DNA of 64,000 nt from Pleurocapsa minor HA4230-MV1 (GTDB taxonomy: Bacteria > Cyanobacteriota > Cyanobacteriia > Cyanobacteriales > Xenococcaceae): NCBI GenBank assembly GCA_019359095.1, contig JAHHHZ010000036.1, forward strand, positions 62,001-126,000. The letters run 5' to 3'. Under the pieces are notes generated by a model. That model saw nothing but the letters and a program-made list of their open reading frames with translations. It had not been told where the DNA came from and did no database searches. This document shows positions 54,050 to 63,002 of this stretch, in pieces (the stretch's first letter is position 1; every line of letters begins with the position of its first letter). Made by a program: the position numbers and the translations under genes.

Positions 54050-57000
54050 TTAAACCAATTCCAATTCAGGTAAAGCCTTGTGAATTGTACCCAACCAGTC
54101 AATCAAATCATTTAATTGTTTTTGGGGCTTCGCGATACCTAAACCCCGCACAATAACTTTCTTGGGCGCATAGACAAAACGCGATCGCAAGTGCTTCGGC
54201 AAATTCTCGGCGATTAGATTCCAAGCTGGTTCAGCCATCGGGGTTTCTAAGACAATATTTTGTTGTCCTTCGGGTTTAATACGCGAGAAGCCGATCGCTT
54301 TAGCAATTTGTTTTAATTCCATTACCTGAATTAATTGCTGGGTTGGGGAAGGGAGAGAACCATAACGATCTTCCCATTCGGCGGCAATTTGCACGAGTTC
54401 TTTTTTGGAGGTAGCAGTAGCGATCGCACGGTAGGCATCCATTTTTTGCTCTGGATCGCTGATATAGTTGGCAGGGATGAAGGATGTAAGTTTAAGATCG
54501 ATTTGGGTATCTTCTACCTTGGGTATTTCTTGTCCCTGGATTTCTTGGATCGACTCTTGCAGCATTTCCATATAGAGATCGAAGCCAATTTGCGTCATTT
54601 GCCCTGATTGTTCTGCACCGAGAAGACTACCTACTCCACGTATTTCCATATCCCGCGTTGCCAATTGATAGCCAGAACCAAGTTGGCTAAATTCTTGTAA
54701 GGCGCGGAGTCTTTTGCGGGCGGTTTCTGATAATGTTTGTTTACTGGGGTATAGTAGCCAAGCGTGGGCTTGAGTACCCGATCGCCCAACTCTACCTCTT
54801 AATTGATACAGTTGAGATAAGCCAAATTTTTGGGAATCTTCGACAATAATGGTATTGACGCGAGGGATATCCAAACCCGATTCGATGATGGTGGTGCAAA
54901 GCAGTAAATCAGATTCGCCGTTGTTAAAAGTAAGCATGGTAGACTCTAATTCCGATTCTGGCATCTGTCCATGAGCGATCGCAATTTTAATTCCAGGAAT
55001 CATGGTTCTCAGTTGGGCGCTAATCTCTTCAATCCCTTCGACACGAGGAACTACATAGAAAATCTGTCCACCGCGATCGAGTTCATTACGGATGGCGTTA
55101 CGGATCACTTCTGGGTTATAGGGGGAAAGATGAGTTTTAATTGGACGACGGGATGGGGGAGGAGTGGTAATCAGGCTCATTTCCCGAATTCCTGACAGGG
55201 ACATATACAGAGTACGCGGAATCGGTGTAGCAGAAAGGGTTAACACATCTACTTGGGATTTAAAATCCTTGATTTTTTCTTTCTGGTTGACTCCAAAACG
55301 CTGTTCTTCATCCACCACCAGCATTCCTAAATCTTTGAACTTAACATCCTTATTTAATAATTGCTGTGTCCCCACCACCACGTCTAATTCACCTGTGGCT
55401 AATCGCTGCACGATCTCCTTTTTCTCCGCTGCACTGCGGAAACGGTTTAATAAGCCAACGTTGATCGGATAGGGTGCAAATCGCTCTTTTAGGGTGTGAT
55501 AGTGCTGCTGCGTCAGAATTGTTGTTGGTGCGAGAAACGCCACCTGCTTGTTACCACTGGTAATCACTTTAAAAATTGCCCGAATTGCCACCTCGGTTTT
55601 ACCAAAGCCAACATCACCACATACTAATCGATCCATCGGGCGATCGCTTTCTAGGTCAATTTTAATTTCTTGAGTAGCTTTGAGCTGATCGGGAGTGGGT
55701 TGATAGGGGAAAGAATCTTCTAATTCTTGTTGCCAAGGGTTATCAGGAGGATAGGCATAACCTTCTAGTTTTGAGCGTTTAGCATAGAGTTTTAATAAAT
55801 CTACCGCCAACTTCTTAATATTTTTCTTGACTCTGCTCTTAGTGTTTGACCAAGACACATTAGCCATTTTATTTAATTCTGGAGGACGCTTTCCTGTCTG
55901 CCGAAATCGCGTCAGCATATCTAAAGAATCGGCAGGTATTCTTAACGTTCCGTCGGCATATTTAACAACTAGATATTCACGGTTAACTAAAGTTTCTAAT
56001 TCCAGAAATTTCCCTAAGCCATGATGTTTATGTACCACATAATCACCAGGACGTAATTTATCAAGATCGACTTTTTTAGAAGTAGCTCGACGGCGCTTAC
56101 GAATATAGCCAGAAGTAGCTAAAGTTTGTTGTCCAAAGAATTCTTTATCCGTAACAATAACGATGCGATAAGTAGGTAAAATAAACCCTTCTAATTCCGC
56201 TAAACCAGAATATTTAACCGCTACCGCCGTACTTTGAATATGCGCCTTGTCAATTGCCCGAAAATCTTGGGGATTAGGGACAAACTGCACGGGACAATCG
56301 TGTTCTTGTAATAAAGAAGCCGAACGACTAGGCTGTGCCGAAACCAACCATGTCTGATACTTCTCTAAAGTCATTCCACTATATATTTCTCGCTTCCCTC
56401 TTAAGATTGCTGCTAACTTGGCAAACTGTTGAGGAGTTGTCGGAATCGGACGCGCCTGCAAATTATGTACCGCAACTCGATCGGGATTTGCTATCTCTAA
56501 ACGAGGTTTTGCTTCCGCTATTTCTGATAAATAAATACAGTTAAAGTTATTAGTTTTAGCTAAACAATTAGAAAATTCACTATGAATCTTCGGCAGACTT
56601 TGATTTACATCTTGCCACTGAGATTGAGCTAATTCCAGCCAGCGATCGCTATGTGCTTGACACTGTTCTAATTCATCAATTGCAATAAAAGTACGCTCGG
56701 GTAAATAATCTAAAAGTGTTGCAGGCCGATCGAAGGCAATTCCTAAAAATCTTTTCATCCCTTCAGGGGGATTACCAGCCAGTAAAGCTTCTAATTCTTC
56801 GTTGTCTAAATAACTTTCGATACTCTTATCTTGCTCTAAAATACTCTGAGCAATAACATTACTAAAGCTGGTGGGAGTTAATAACAACTGCTCTACGCGA
56901 TCGAGCGATCGCTGATTGGCAGGATCGAATTCCTTTAACTGTTCTAATTCATCGCCAAACCAATCTAGCCTAACGGGTAATTCTGCCGAAACAGGGAAAA

Positions 57001-57562
57001 TATCGACAATATCCCCGCGTCTACTCCACTGTCCTTCGTTTTCTACCAAGTTTACTCGTTCATATCCCAATTTAGCCAAAAATTCATCTAGCTGCTGAGA
57101 AGTTAATTCCATCCCTGGCTGTAGAGTTAGACAATAAGACTGAAATACCTCTGGTGGTGGTAAATGGGGCTGAAGCGATCGCTCTGTAGCAACAATAGCT
57201 GTAGGGGCGATTCGCGAATCGCCCCTACAAAAAGCCCCTGATAAAACTTGCATCTGCCCCCAGGTAATTTCTGATTCAGGATCAAAATGGCTGTAGGGAG
57301 TGGCTTCAGAAGTAGGATAGAAATTTACTGTATCCCAACCCATTGCCTCTAATTGAGCAGCCCAACGCCCCGCCTCTTCTAAGGTAGAACACACCACCAA
57401 CAAGTTCTTCTTTTCAGCTTGTGCCAAACTAGAACAAACGATCCCTTTGGCTAAGCGAGGAATACCGTTCAGCAACAAAGATTGCCCTCGATCTAGTTTA
57501 CTTAGTAGTTCTTTGGTTAAAGGCGATTTTTCGATCCTCCGTACTACTGATGCAAAAGCCAT
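54050..57562 (-). CDS. mfd: Transcription-repair coupling factor Mfd
   Basis: A 1170-residue DNA translocase that removes stalled RNA polymerase and recruits UvrA. Domains in order: UvrB-like N-terminal modules (1-450), the RNA-polymerase-interacting CarD-like domain ([20 protein letters not shown], around residue 505), the superfamily 2 motor (Walker [10 protein letters not shown] near 650, DEEQRFG, and TRG/helicase motifs [10 protein letters not shown]) and the C-terminal TRCF domain. Residues around 110-122 ([16 protein letters not shown]) include an in-frame 30-bp palindrome. The last 43 codons (54050-54181, starting at a HIP1) recur as partial copies at 21971, 22938, 25423 and 29129; the first codons and leader recur at 59312 and 60419. 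Confidence 0.97.
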   Translation of the reverse strand: MAFASVVRRIEKSPLTKELLSKLDRGQSLLLNGIPRLAKGIVCSSLAQAEKKNLLVVCSTLEEAGRWAAQLEAMGWDTVNFYPTSEATPYSHFDPESEITWGQMQVLSGAFCRGDSRIAPTAIVATERSLQPHLPPPEVFQSYCLTLQPGMELTSQQLDEFLAKLGYERVNLVENEGQWSRRGDIVDIFPVSAELPVRLDWFGDELEQLKEFDPANQRSLDRVEQLLLTPTSFSNVIAQSILEQDKSIESYLDNEELEALLAGNPPEGMKRFLGIAFDRPATLLDYLPERTFIAIDELEQCQAHSDRWLELAQSQWQDVNQSLPKIHSEFSNCLAKTNNFNCIYLSEIAEAKPRLEIANPDRVAVHNLQARPIPTTPQQFAKLAAILRGKREIYSGMTLEKYQTWLVSAQPSRSASLLQEHDCPVQFVPNPQDFRAIDKAHIQSTAVAVKYSGLAELEGFILPTYRIVIVTDKEFFGQQTLATSGYIRKRRRATSKKVDLDKLRPGDYVVHKHHGLGKFLELETLVNREYLVVKYADGTLRIPADSLDMLTRFRQTGKRPPELNKMANVSWSNTKSRVKKNIKKLAVDLLKLYAKRSKLEGYAYPPDNPWQQELEDSFPYQPTPDQLKATQEIKIDLESDRPMDRLVCGDVGFGKTEVAIRAIFKVITSGNKQVAFLAPTTILTQQHYHTLKERFAPYPINVGLLNRFRSAAEKKEIVQRLATGELDVVVGTQQLLNKDVKFKDLGMLVVDEEQRFGVNQKEKIKDFKSQVDVLTLSATPIPRTLYMSLSGIREMSLITTPPPSRRPIKTHLSPYNPEVIRNAIRNELDRGGQIFYVVPRVEGIEEISAQLRTMIPGIKIAIAHGQMPESELESTMLTFNNGESDLLLCTTIIESGLDIPRVNTIIVEDSQKFGLSQLYQLRGRVGRSGTQAHAWLLYPSKQTLSETARKRLRALQEFSQLGSGYQLATRDMEIRGVGSLLGAEQSGQMTQIGFDLYMEMLQESIQEIQGQEIPKVEDTQIDLKLTSFIPANYISDPEQKMDAYRAIATATSKKELVQIAAEWEDRYGSLPSPTQQLIQVMELKQIAKAIGFSRIKPEGQQNIVLETPMAEPAWNLIAENLPKHLRSRFVYAPKKVIVRGLGIAKPQKQLNDLIDWLGTIHKALPELELV
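57200..57229. repeat. Perfect 30-bp palindrome inside mfd
   Basis: TGTAGGGGCGATTCG followed by its exact reverse complement. GTAGGGGCG-type palindromes are a widespread intergenic repeat in cyanobacteria; here it lies in mfd coding sequence and keeps the frame open. Confidence 0.93.
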
Positions 57563-57665
57563 ATTTAACAGGATGATAAATTAAAGAATGAAAAGTTAGA
57601 AATTTTACTCTCTTTAAAAAGAGTAGCGAAAAACGAGGCTTGTTAGTGCAGGTATATTAGAAATG
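57540..57665. repeat. mfd start and leader (parent of two downstream copies)
   Basis: The first eight or so codons of mfd and about 100 bp of its upstream sequence. The block is repeated, diverged, at 59312-59435 and in part at 60419-60471, all in the same orientation. Confidence 0.85.
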
Positions 57666-57674
57666 AGGTGCTGC

Positions 57675-57755
57675 GATCTCAAAGCTAGGCGCGACGCGAA
57701 GGACGCGAAGCTTATCCGAAGGTGTACCCTTTAGGGAATCCTTTAGGGAAGCTTA
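57675..57755. repeat. REP-like repeat upstream of mfd
   Basis: A GC-rich unit with GCGCGACGCGAAGGACGCG, CTTATCCGAAGGTGTACC and two copies of CCTTTAGGGAA, related to the clusters at 19230 and 53895. It separates the mfd leader from the higBA pair. Confidence 0.7.
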
Positions 57756-57828
57756 ATCGCTTTTTGTATTAAAACAGTCTTATCTAATGGTGCTAAACTG
57801 TCTTTAGTATCATGACTACCGTGTTAAA

Positions 57829-58122
57829 ATGATACTCAATTTTAAAGATCGAGGAACAAAAGATATTTTCAATGGAGACAAGACAAAATCTGCGCGTCAA
57901 ACCTGTCCGCAATCTCTATGGAAAGTTGCCAGAAGAAAATTAGACCAGTTAGATTTTGCAGCAAATTTAAACGATTTGCGTTCTCCACTCAAAAATAAAT
58001 TAGAAGCTTTAAAAAGCGATAGAAAAGGACAGTATAGTATTCGTATTAACGACCAATATAGAATTTGCTTTGTTTGGTCAGATAGTGATGTAGAAGATGT
58101 AGAGATTGTTGATTATCATTGA
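57829..58122 (+). CDS. higB: HigB-like toxin (RelE/ParE superfamily)
   Basis: A 97-residue toxin with the HigB pattern: FKDRGTKDIFNGDKTKSAR at the start, KLDQLDFAANLNDLRSP in the middle, then the conserved YSIRINDQYRICFVW and a C-terminal VEIVDYH. It would cut mRNA on the ribosome. The toxin gene precedes the antitoxin, as is usual for hig loci, with 12 bp between them. Confidence 0.93.
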   Translation: MILNFKDRGTKDIFNGDKTKSARQTCPQSLWKVARRKLDQLDFAANLNDLRSPLKNKLEALKSDRKGQYSIRINDQYRICFVWSDSDVEDVEIVDYH

Positions 58123-58134
58123 CAGGAAATAGTT

Positions 58135-58440
58135 ATGGTTAATATTCCTACAAATAGATCGCCAACTAGTCCAGGGGAAATGTTAAGAGAAGAATTCCTC
58201 GAACCAATGGGATTGACTCAACATCAGTTAGCTGATGGTATAGGAGTCAGCTACCAAAGAATTAACGAACTTATTAACGGTAAAAGAGGTATTACTACCA
58301 GTACAGCATTAAGATTAGCTAAATACTTCAATACAACTCCCGATTTTTGGCTGAATTTGCAAAGAGCAAATGATATTTATCGAGTTTTAAAAAAAGAAGC
58401 AGAACAGATAAACAAAATTCAACCAGTCAGTTCGACATAG
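58135..58440 (+). CDS. higA: HigA-like antitoxin (XRE helix-turn-helix)
   Basis: A 101-residue HigA protein: SPGEMLREEFLEPMGLTQHQ, then LADGIGVSYQRINELINGKR, the helix-turn-helix, then FNTTPDFWLNLQRANDIYRV. It neutralises HigB and represses the operon. HIP1 octamers follow at 58452-58459 and 58494-58501 before the next, opposed module. Confidence 0.94.
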   Translation: MVNIPTNRSPTSPGEMLREEFLEPMGLTQHQLADGIGVSYQRINELINGKRGITTSTALRLAKYFNTTPDFWLNLQRANDIYRVLKKEAEQINKIQPVSST

Positions 58441-58529
58441 AAGTAATTTTGGCGATCGCACTTGAGGTACACTTTCTTATAATTATTGGCGATGCGATCG
58501 CTTTTTCAATTGATAAATTTTAAATTAGA

Positions 58530-58829
58530 TTATTTTGCGATCGGGACTAAATCAATTTTCACCTTTCGATTTAAAGCATTAGCAATACGTCCCAACATTG
58601 AAAGTGAATGTCCTTCATAATTTGCATCTTCTAAACGAGAAATAACTGACTGAGTAGTATCAATCATTTTTGCCAGTTCTTTTTGACTCAATCCCGCTTC
58701 AATACGAGCATCATAGATTAACTGTGCTACATAAGCATTGATTGTTTCTTGTTCGCATAACTCTCTTAATTCGGCATCATTACCAATTAAATTATCAATA
58801 ATTTTAATTCCATCACTTGTTTTAGTCAT
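58530..58829 (-). CDS. XRE-family antitoxin of a Gp49-like pair
   Basis: A 99-residue helix-turn-helix protein: YDARIEAGLSQKELAKMIDT and TQSVISRLEDANYEGHSL. It overlaps the start-proximal toxin gene by eight bases (58822-58829), typical of RelE/Gp49 toxin followed by XRE antitoxin. The N-terminal region (IIDNLIGNDAELRELCEQET) probably contacts the toxin. Confidence 0.9.
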   Translation of the reverse strand: MTKTSDGIKIIDNLIGNDAELRELCEQETINAYVAQLIYDARIEAGLSQKELAKMIDTTQSVISRLEDANYEGHSLSMLGRIANALNRKVKIDLVPIAK

Positions 58830-59217
58830 TATCTGTTATCGCTCCTTTATAAGTATGTTTTTCTGGGTTTTGCTCAAACTTCTTTTTTCTTTTAATTGCT
58901 AATTCAATATCTTTTTTCGGAACTGCTGATGTCTTTTTAATAATTGAATGATTGAGTACAGCAATATGTTTACCATTAAAAAAATAGAGTATTCTGTACT
59001 GAGTATTTATATCTTTCGCTCTTAATTCATAGATACCATCCCGTAAGTAATCTGCTGCTGGTCTGCGTAATTCATAGCCAGTACTATTCAACTGGCGAAT
59101 TCTAGCAACACATTTAGCAAAACCTTTGCGGTTTTTCTTTTTCAACTCCTCTAACCAGTCGATCACAGGAGCATCTCCTTCTTTTTCTTGAAAAAATAGT
59201 ATTGAAGTTATCGGCAC
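58822..59217 (-). CDS. Phage-derived Gp49-like (RelE-type) toxin
   Basis: A 131-residue protein matching the phage-derived Gp49-like/HigB2 family: GDAPVIDWLEELKKKNRKGF, then YELRAKDINTQYRILYFFNG and the conserved HSIIKKTSAVPKKDIELAIK. It is the first gene of its pair. The start is a GTG at 59217. The pair is oriented toward the higBA module, with a spacer of about 90 bp between their 3' ends. Confidence 0.9.
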   Translation of the reverse strand: MPITSILFFQEKEGDAPVIDWLEELKKKNRKGFAKCVARIRQLNSTGYELRRPAADYLRDGIYELRAKDINTQYRILYFFNGKHIAVLNHSIIKKTSAVPKKDIELAIKRKKKFEQNPEKHTYKGAITDND

Positions 59218-59311
59218 TGATTCAGATACATATTACTTTTTATAGCAATATTGCGATAATTTATTTCTATATTATCACGAGTGAAAAATATAAATCTGCA
59301 TAGCGATCGCA

Positions 59312-59435
59312 CGTACTATTGATGCAAAAGCCATAGTTTATAAGGGTGCGGAATAAATGAGGAAGGATGAAATAATTTTACCCTCTTAAAAAGATAGCGA
59401 AAAACGAGGCTGATTAGTGCAGGTATATTAGAAAT
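59312..59435. repeat. mfd 5'-end/leader copy A
   Basis: Corresponds to 57540-57665 with scattered changes: it includes the first codons (GATGCAAAAGCCAT on the plus strand) and the leader with TAGCGAAAAACGAGGCT and TAGTGCAGGTATATTAGAAA. A HIP1 octamer (59303-59310) sits right at the point where homology with mfd begins. Confidence 0.88.
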
Positions 59436-59482
59436 AGAATTTATACTGGCTTTATGCAAGCTAATCTTTGAAAATAACAAAA

Positions 59483-60214
59483 ATGTCTGATATCAACTAT
59501 GAACTAGAATTGAGACAAGAGATCTCCAACTTATACAAAGTTTTTGAACTTTATCATTTAAATTCTCACATAGCAGGATGTCCCTGTTGCGTTACAAAAG
59601 ACGATCAAAAATTAATCAAAAGTAAAATATTAAATCAATTAACTGTTGAAGATTTGAATAATTATGCTTTTCATGCAATTTCCACCTGGGGAACAATCGA
59701 AGATTTTAAACATTTTTTACCACGGTTATTGGAATTAACAGCTTTTGAACCTAAATTTTTCTGGCCAGATACAGTCATTAGAAAGCTTTCTTTTGCAGAG
59801 TTCGATGATTGGACAGAATCAGAACAAAAAGTCATCAATCAATATCTACTTGCATTGTGGAATTATATTTTATCTCAACCACCTCATTTAAATTTTAGTG
59901 CATCTGATTTTATAAACTCTTTATTAAGCATCAAAGATGAATTAAATCTATTTTTAGTAATATGGCAAAAACACCCTTCACTTTATTCTTTATTGCATTT
60001 ATCAGAATTTATTAGATATCGAATTGATTTTAATAAAGTACCAATAAAAATCGATTATTTTTCTCAAAAAGACACAAAAGAATTTTTAGAATGGCTATCG
60101 AAAGATGAAATAATTAAAAAACTAGAACAATATTTTTTTGATAATTTAGATGAACCTTGGGCAGAACAGTTGGCTACTACTATAGATATTTTGAACTGTG
60201 TTTTCAATAAATAA
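59483..60214 (+). CDS. Hypothetical protein with GCPCCV motif
   Basis: About 243 residues from the ATG at 59483 (the frame is open from a TTG at 59468). It belongs to a scattered uncharacterised bacterial family that I recognise by pattern only: an N-terminal LYKVFELYHLNSHIAGCPCC with a CxCC motif, FHAISTWGTIEDFKHFLPRL and LLALWNYIL. It is helical and soluble, with no membrane span. The DNA is AT-rich. It is bracketed by the two mfd leader copies, which suggests recent acquisition. Confidence 0.75.
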   Translation: MSDINYELELRQEISNLYKVFELYHLNSHIAGCPCCVTKDDQKLIKSKILNQLTVEDLNNYAFHAISTWGTIEDFKHFLPRLLELTAFEPKFFWPDTVIRKLSFAEFDDWTESEQKVINQYLLALWNYILSQPPHLNFSASDFINSLLSIKDELNLFLVIWQKHPSLYSLLHLSEFIRYRIDFNKVPIKIDYFSQKDTKEFLEWLSKDEIIKKLEQYFFDNLDEPWAEQLATTIDILNCVFNK

Positions 60215-60418
60215 CTTTTTTAGCGATCGCTATTTAATTTGGAAAAGTGCGCTTGCCAATAATCAATTTATTATTCTCGTTCCAAAATTCGATCCACTTT
60301 ATTTTCTATGGTCATCAATCTGCGTAAAATATAAGTTTAAGTAAGCTTTTCAACTAATTGTTTTTTGAAGCTTCCTTTTTTTAGTTTATATGTAAGTAGC
60401 GTAATCAGCGATCGCCCT

Positions 60419-60471
60419 TAATATTGATGCAAAAGCCATCTTTAACAGGATGATAAATTAAAGACTGAAAA
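60419..60471. repeat. mfd 5'-end copy B
   Basis: Matches 57545-57594 closely: ATTGATGCAAAAGCCATC, then TTTAACAGGATGATAAATTA and AAGACTGAAAAG. Homology begins next to a HIP1 octamer (60408-60415). It covers the first codons and the proximal leader only. Confidence 0.88.
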
Positions 60472-60559
60472 GAAAAAACAGTATGGATCGGTGTAGATAG
60501 ATTTAAGTAGGTAGGCAAAATAATTGCTCAAACCCCTACCCTTAGAACTATTTGTTACT

Positions 60560-60673
60560 CGTCCTAAAGGACTTGTCTACCGAACTAAGCGGCACAAGTC
60601 GCATAGTTTCCGTCGCGTTTTGGGTAGGAAGATTCCCACCCAAAAGCCGACGGGGAGATACCGCTCCGCATAT
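60560..60673. repeat. REP-like repeat cluster with 75-bp identical block
   Basis: Contains 60599-60673, identical to 53925-53999. The version here also has about 24 extra bases (ACCGAACTAAGCGGCACAAG and flanks) between the CCTAAAGGACTTGTC word and the shared block, which the metH-mfd copy has lost or never had. Confidence 0.88.
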
Positions 60674-60832
60674 TACTCGTTACTCGTTACTTGTTACTCC
60701 CTAACCTCATTTCCAATTTAATTACACCCACCTACTTAATTAAGTCTTAAGTCGAGATAATATTTTGATGAGAGAAAATTTAGGATACATAGGACACAAT
60801 TTAGTCCTGTATGCTTTTAGTGAAGACCATCT

Positions 60833-62989
60833 ATGAATGAAGATTCTCCAAATCAGCCAGATTTAGCTAACCACAAGGATCGAGATTCAGTTGATTTAGA
60901 ACAGATTGAAAGTTTAATTGAGATTTTAATTGATGAAAAGACATCTCCTCCTAATTTTGATTCAGAATCGTTATCTGAACCAGATTTTAACTTATCAAGA
61001 TCGGCTCAACTAGCTATTGAAGATCCGCCACAAGACTTCAATTTAATTAAATCAGACTCGGTAACCCAAGAAGATATTGCAATCGAGAAGCAAAAATCTG
61101 AGGCTGCAATAAAATCACCAGACATGACTACAATCGAAGAAGTGGAGAAGATCGCCACAGAAAAGGCTACTCCTGAAGATTTAGCCGATGTGGTTAATAG
61201 TTTAATTCCCTTGATCGTAGGATTACTGGAGTTTAAGCTGGATAATTCGCGCTCAGGCATAATTCAAACCATTAGACCAGTATTAGACCGTTTAATTGAA
61301 GAGCGAACTCAGGAAGATTCGCCTAAAATGGCTGCGGCGATCGCTAGAATTCTTCCCGCAGCAATTGAAGATGAGATCAGACTCAATCCTCTCGCCATTG
61401 CCAGGGCGATCGCGCCAGAAATTGCCCTAGCGATCAGGGAACAGATACTGCTAGATAAGGATGCTATTCCTGAGACTTTAGGGCCAGAAATGGGCAAGGC
61501 AATCAAGGCTCAGATTGAATCGTCAAAGGATGCTATGGTTGATGCTCTTTATCCTGTCATCGGTACTACTATTGCTAAATACATGGTGGAAGTAGTCCAA
61601 GATATCAACAGTAAGATTGAGAAAACCCTAACTCCTGAAGGAATTAAACGTAAATTTCGCGCCAAACTACAGAGAGTTTCCGAGGCAGAACTAATTTTTC
61701 AAGAGTCGGTAGGATACCGTGTTCGAGCAATATTTTTAATCGCTAAAGACTCTGGACTAGTAATTCAAAAAATACAGATTCCAGGCGAAAAACAGCTTGA
61801 TGCTGAAATGCTGGCGGGTATGTTGACGGCGATCCGCAGCTTTGCTAATGACTGTATTACTTCAGGTTCGGAACTAGATTTGATTGACTATGGTGATTGG
61901 CAAATTTTGATTGAAGTTGCGGGATATTGCTATTTAGCGGTGATCGTTGCGGGAGAACCGCCTAGAGAATTTAGTACCAAAACGCGACGAATTTTAGGGG
62001 AAATAATCATCGAACATGATAAAACAATTCAGAATTTTAACGGTAATTTGGCAGATGTTCCCGTCGCTATTAAAACTAAACTAGAACAGTTAACCGAAAC
62101 CAATAGCGATCGACCGCAAAAATCGTCTTCGCCAATCTTACTTTGGTTGCTAATTTTTGTTTTGGGTTTAATTTTTATTCCTTGGGGTATAAATAGCTAT
62201 CGTGCCAGAATTGCCCGTCGCCTTGAGCAATTTACAGCAGTTCAACTAGATGCTGCACCAGAACTATCGGTATATCGTTTAGAGCCGACGGTAAAGCAGG
62301 GTAAATTGATTGTGCGGGGGAGAGTACCCGATGACTATCTACGCGATCGCGCCCAAACTATCCTGCAAGAAATTGCTAACCAAAATAAGCTGGAACTCGA
62401 TAATCAAATCGTGGCGGTTCAAGTTCCTGTTTATCCCAGTTTAATAGCAGGTGAAATCCAAAGATTGACAAATTTATTTAATCAACAGCCAAAAGTAGCG
62501 ATTAAGGCTTTATATCAGCCAAAGACTCTAACTATCAACGGATTTGTGCTGGATGAATCTACTCGCCAAACCATCGGTCAAGCATTTAAGCAGATACCAG
62601 GAATTGAACAGGTGGTGTTTGATATAGATCGGCAGTTACCCATCGTCAAACAGCGAATTTATTTCAATTCAGGTTCGAGTAAACTAGATGTGGCTGACAA
62701 TTTTGCCAAAATTAATGCTGTTACAGAACTTCTACAACAATATCCACAACTACATTTACAGTTAATTGCCTCGAATGACGCGATCGGTTCTTCGGTAATT
62801 AACCAAAAGCTCAGACAAAAGCGTTGTCAAAGTGTTAAAACTGCTTTAGTAGCTAGAGGAATTCAATCTAGTAGACTAGTGAATAACTGCAATTCTTTAC
62901 TTCAGGCTAACTATAACCAGCGTAATCAAGCAGAGTGGTTTAGGCGATATGTTAGCTTTGAACCATTAATTCCCCCGAACTCGCAATAA
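60833..62989 (+). CDS. OmpA-family envelope protein with BON-like domains
   Basis: A 718-residue protein. Residues 1-120 are acidic and probably disordered. Residues 120-430 are mixed alpha/beta and unassigned (SEAELIFQESVGYRVRAIFL and neighbours). One membrane helix lies at about 437-455 (PILLWLLIFVLGLIFIPWG). It is followed by BON-like segments (VKQGKLIVRGRVPDDYLRDR) and a C-terminal OmpA peptidoglycan-binding domain (RIYFNSGSSKLDVADNFAKI). The topology would put the N-terminal 435 residues in the cytoplasm and the OmpA domain in the periplasm. The Ras-like GTPase gene starts 13 bp after it, suggesting a membrane-spanning partner for the GTPase. Confidence 0.8.
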   Translation: MNEDSPNQPDLANHKDRDSVDLEQIESLIEILIDEKTSPPNFDSESLSEPDFNLSRSAQLAIEDPPQDFNLIKSDSVTQEDIAIEKQKSEAAIKSPDMTTIEEVEKIATEKATPEDLADVVNSLIPLIVGLLEFKLDNSRSGIIQTIRPVLDRLIEERTQEDSPKMAAAIARILPAAIEDEIRLNPLAIARAIAPEIALAIREQILLDKDAIPETLGPEMGKAIKAQIESSKDAMVDALYPVIGTTIAKYMVEVVQDINSKIEKTLTPEGIKRKFRAKLQRVSEAELIFQESVGYRVRAIFLIAKDSGLVIQKIQIPGEKQLDAEMLAGMLTAIRSFANDCITSGSELDLIDYGDWQILIEVAGYCYLAVIVAGEPPREFSTKTRRILGEIIIEHDKTIQNFNGNLADVPVAIKTKLEQLTETNSDRPQKSSSPILLWLLIFVLGLIFIPWGINSYRARIARRLEQFTAVQLDAAPELSVYRLEPTVKQGKLIVRGRVPDDYLRDRAQTILQEIANQNKLELDNQIVAVQVPVYPSLIAGEIQRLTNLFNQQPKVAIKALYQPKTLTINGFVLDESTRQTIGQAFKQIPGIEQVVFDIDRQLPIVKQRIYFNSGSSKLDVADNFAKINAVTELLQQYPQLHLQLIASNDAIGSSVINQKLRQKRCQSVKTALVARGIQSSRLVNNCNSLLQANYNQRNQAEWFRRYVSFEPLIPPNSQ

Positions 62990-63002
62990 ACATACTGTAT
63001 TC

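Larger units (their letters stand above)
60215..60832. other. Spacer with HIP1, mfd copy B and REP-like repeats
   Basis: A HIP1 octamer lies nine bases after the hypothetical gene (60223-60230). A short minus-strand remnant (60271-60315) reads MTIENKVDRILERE and looks like the end of a lost gene. mfd leader copy B, a REP-like cluster and TTACTCG-type heptamers (60553-60700) fill the rest. No intact gene is supported. Confidence 0.55.

Noticed and set aside
60524-60721. 65-codon open frame
   Set aside because: It lies within the REP-like repeat cluster and heptamer repeats; the matching DNA at 53925-53999 is noncoding.
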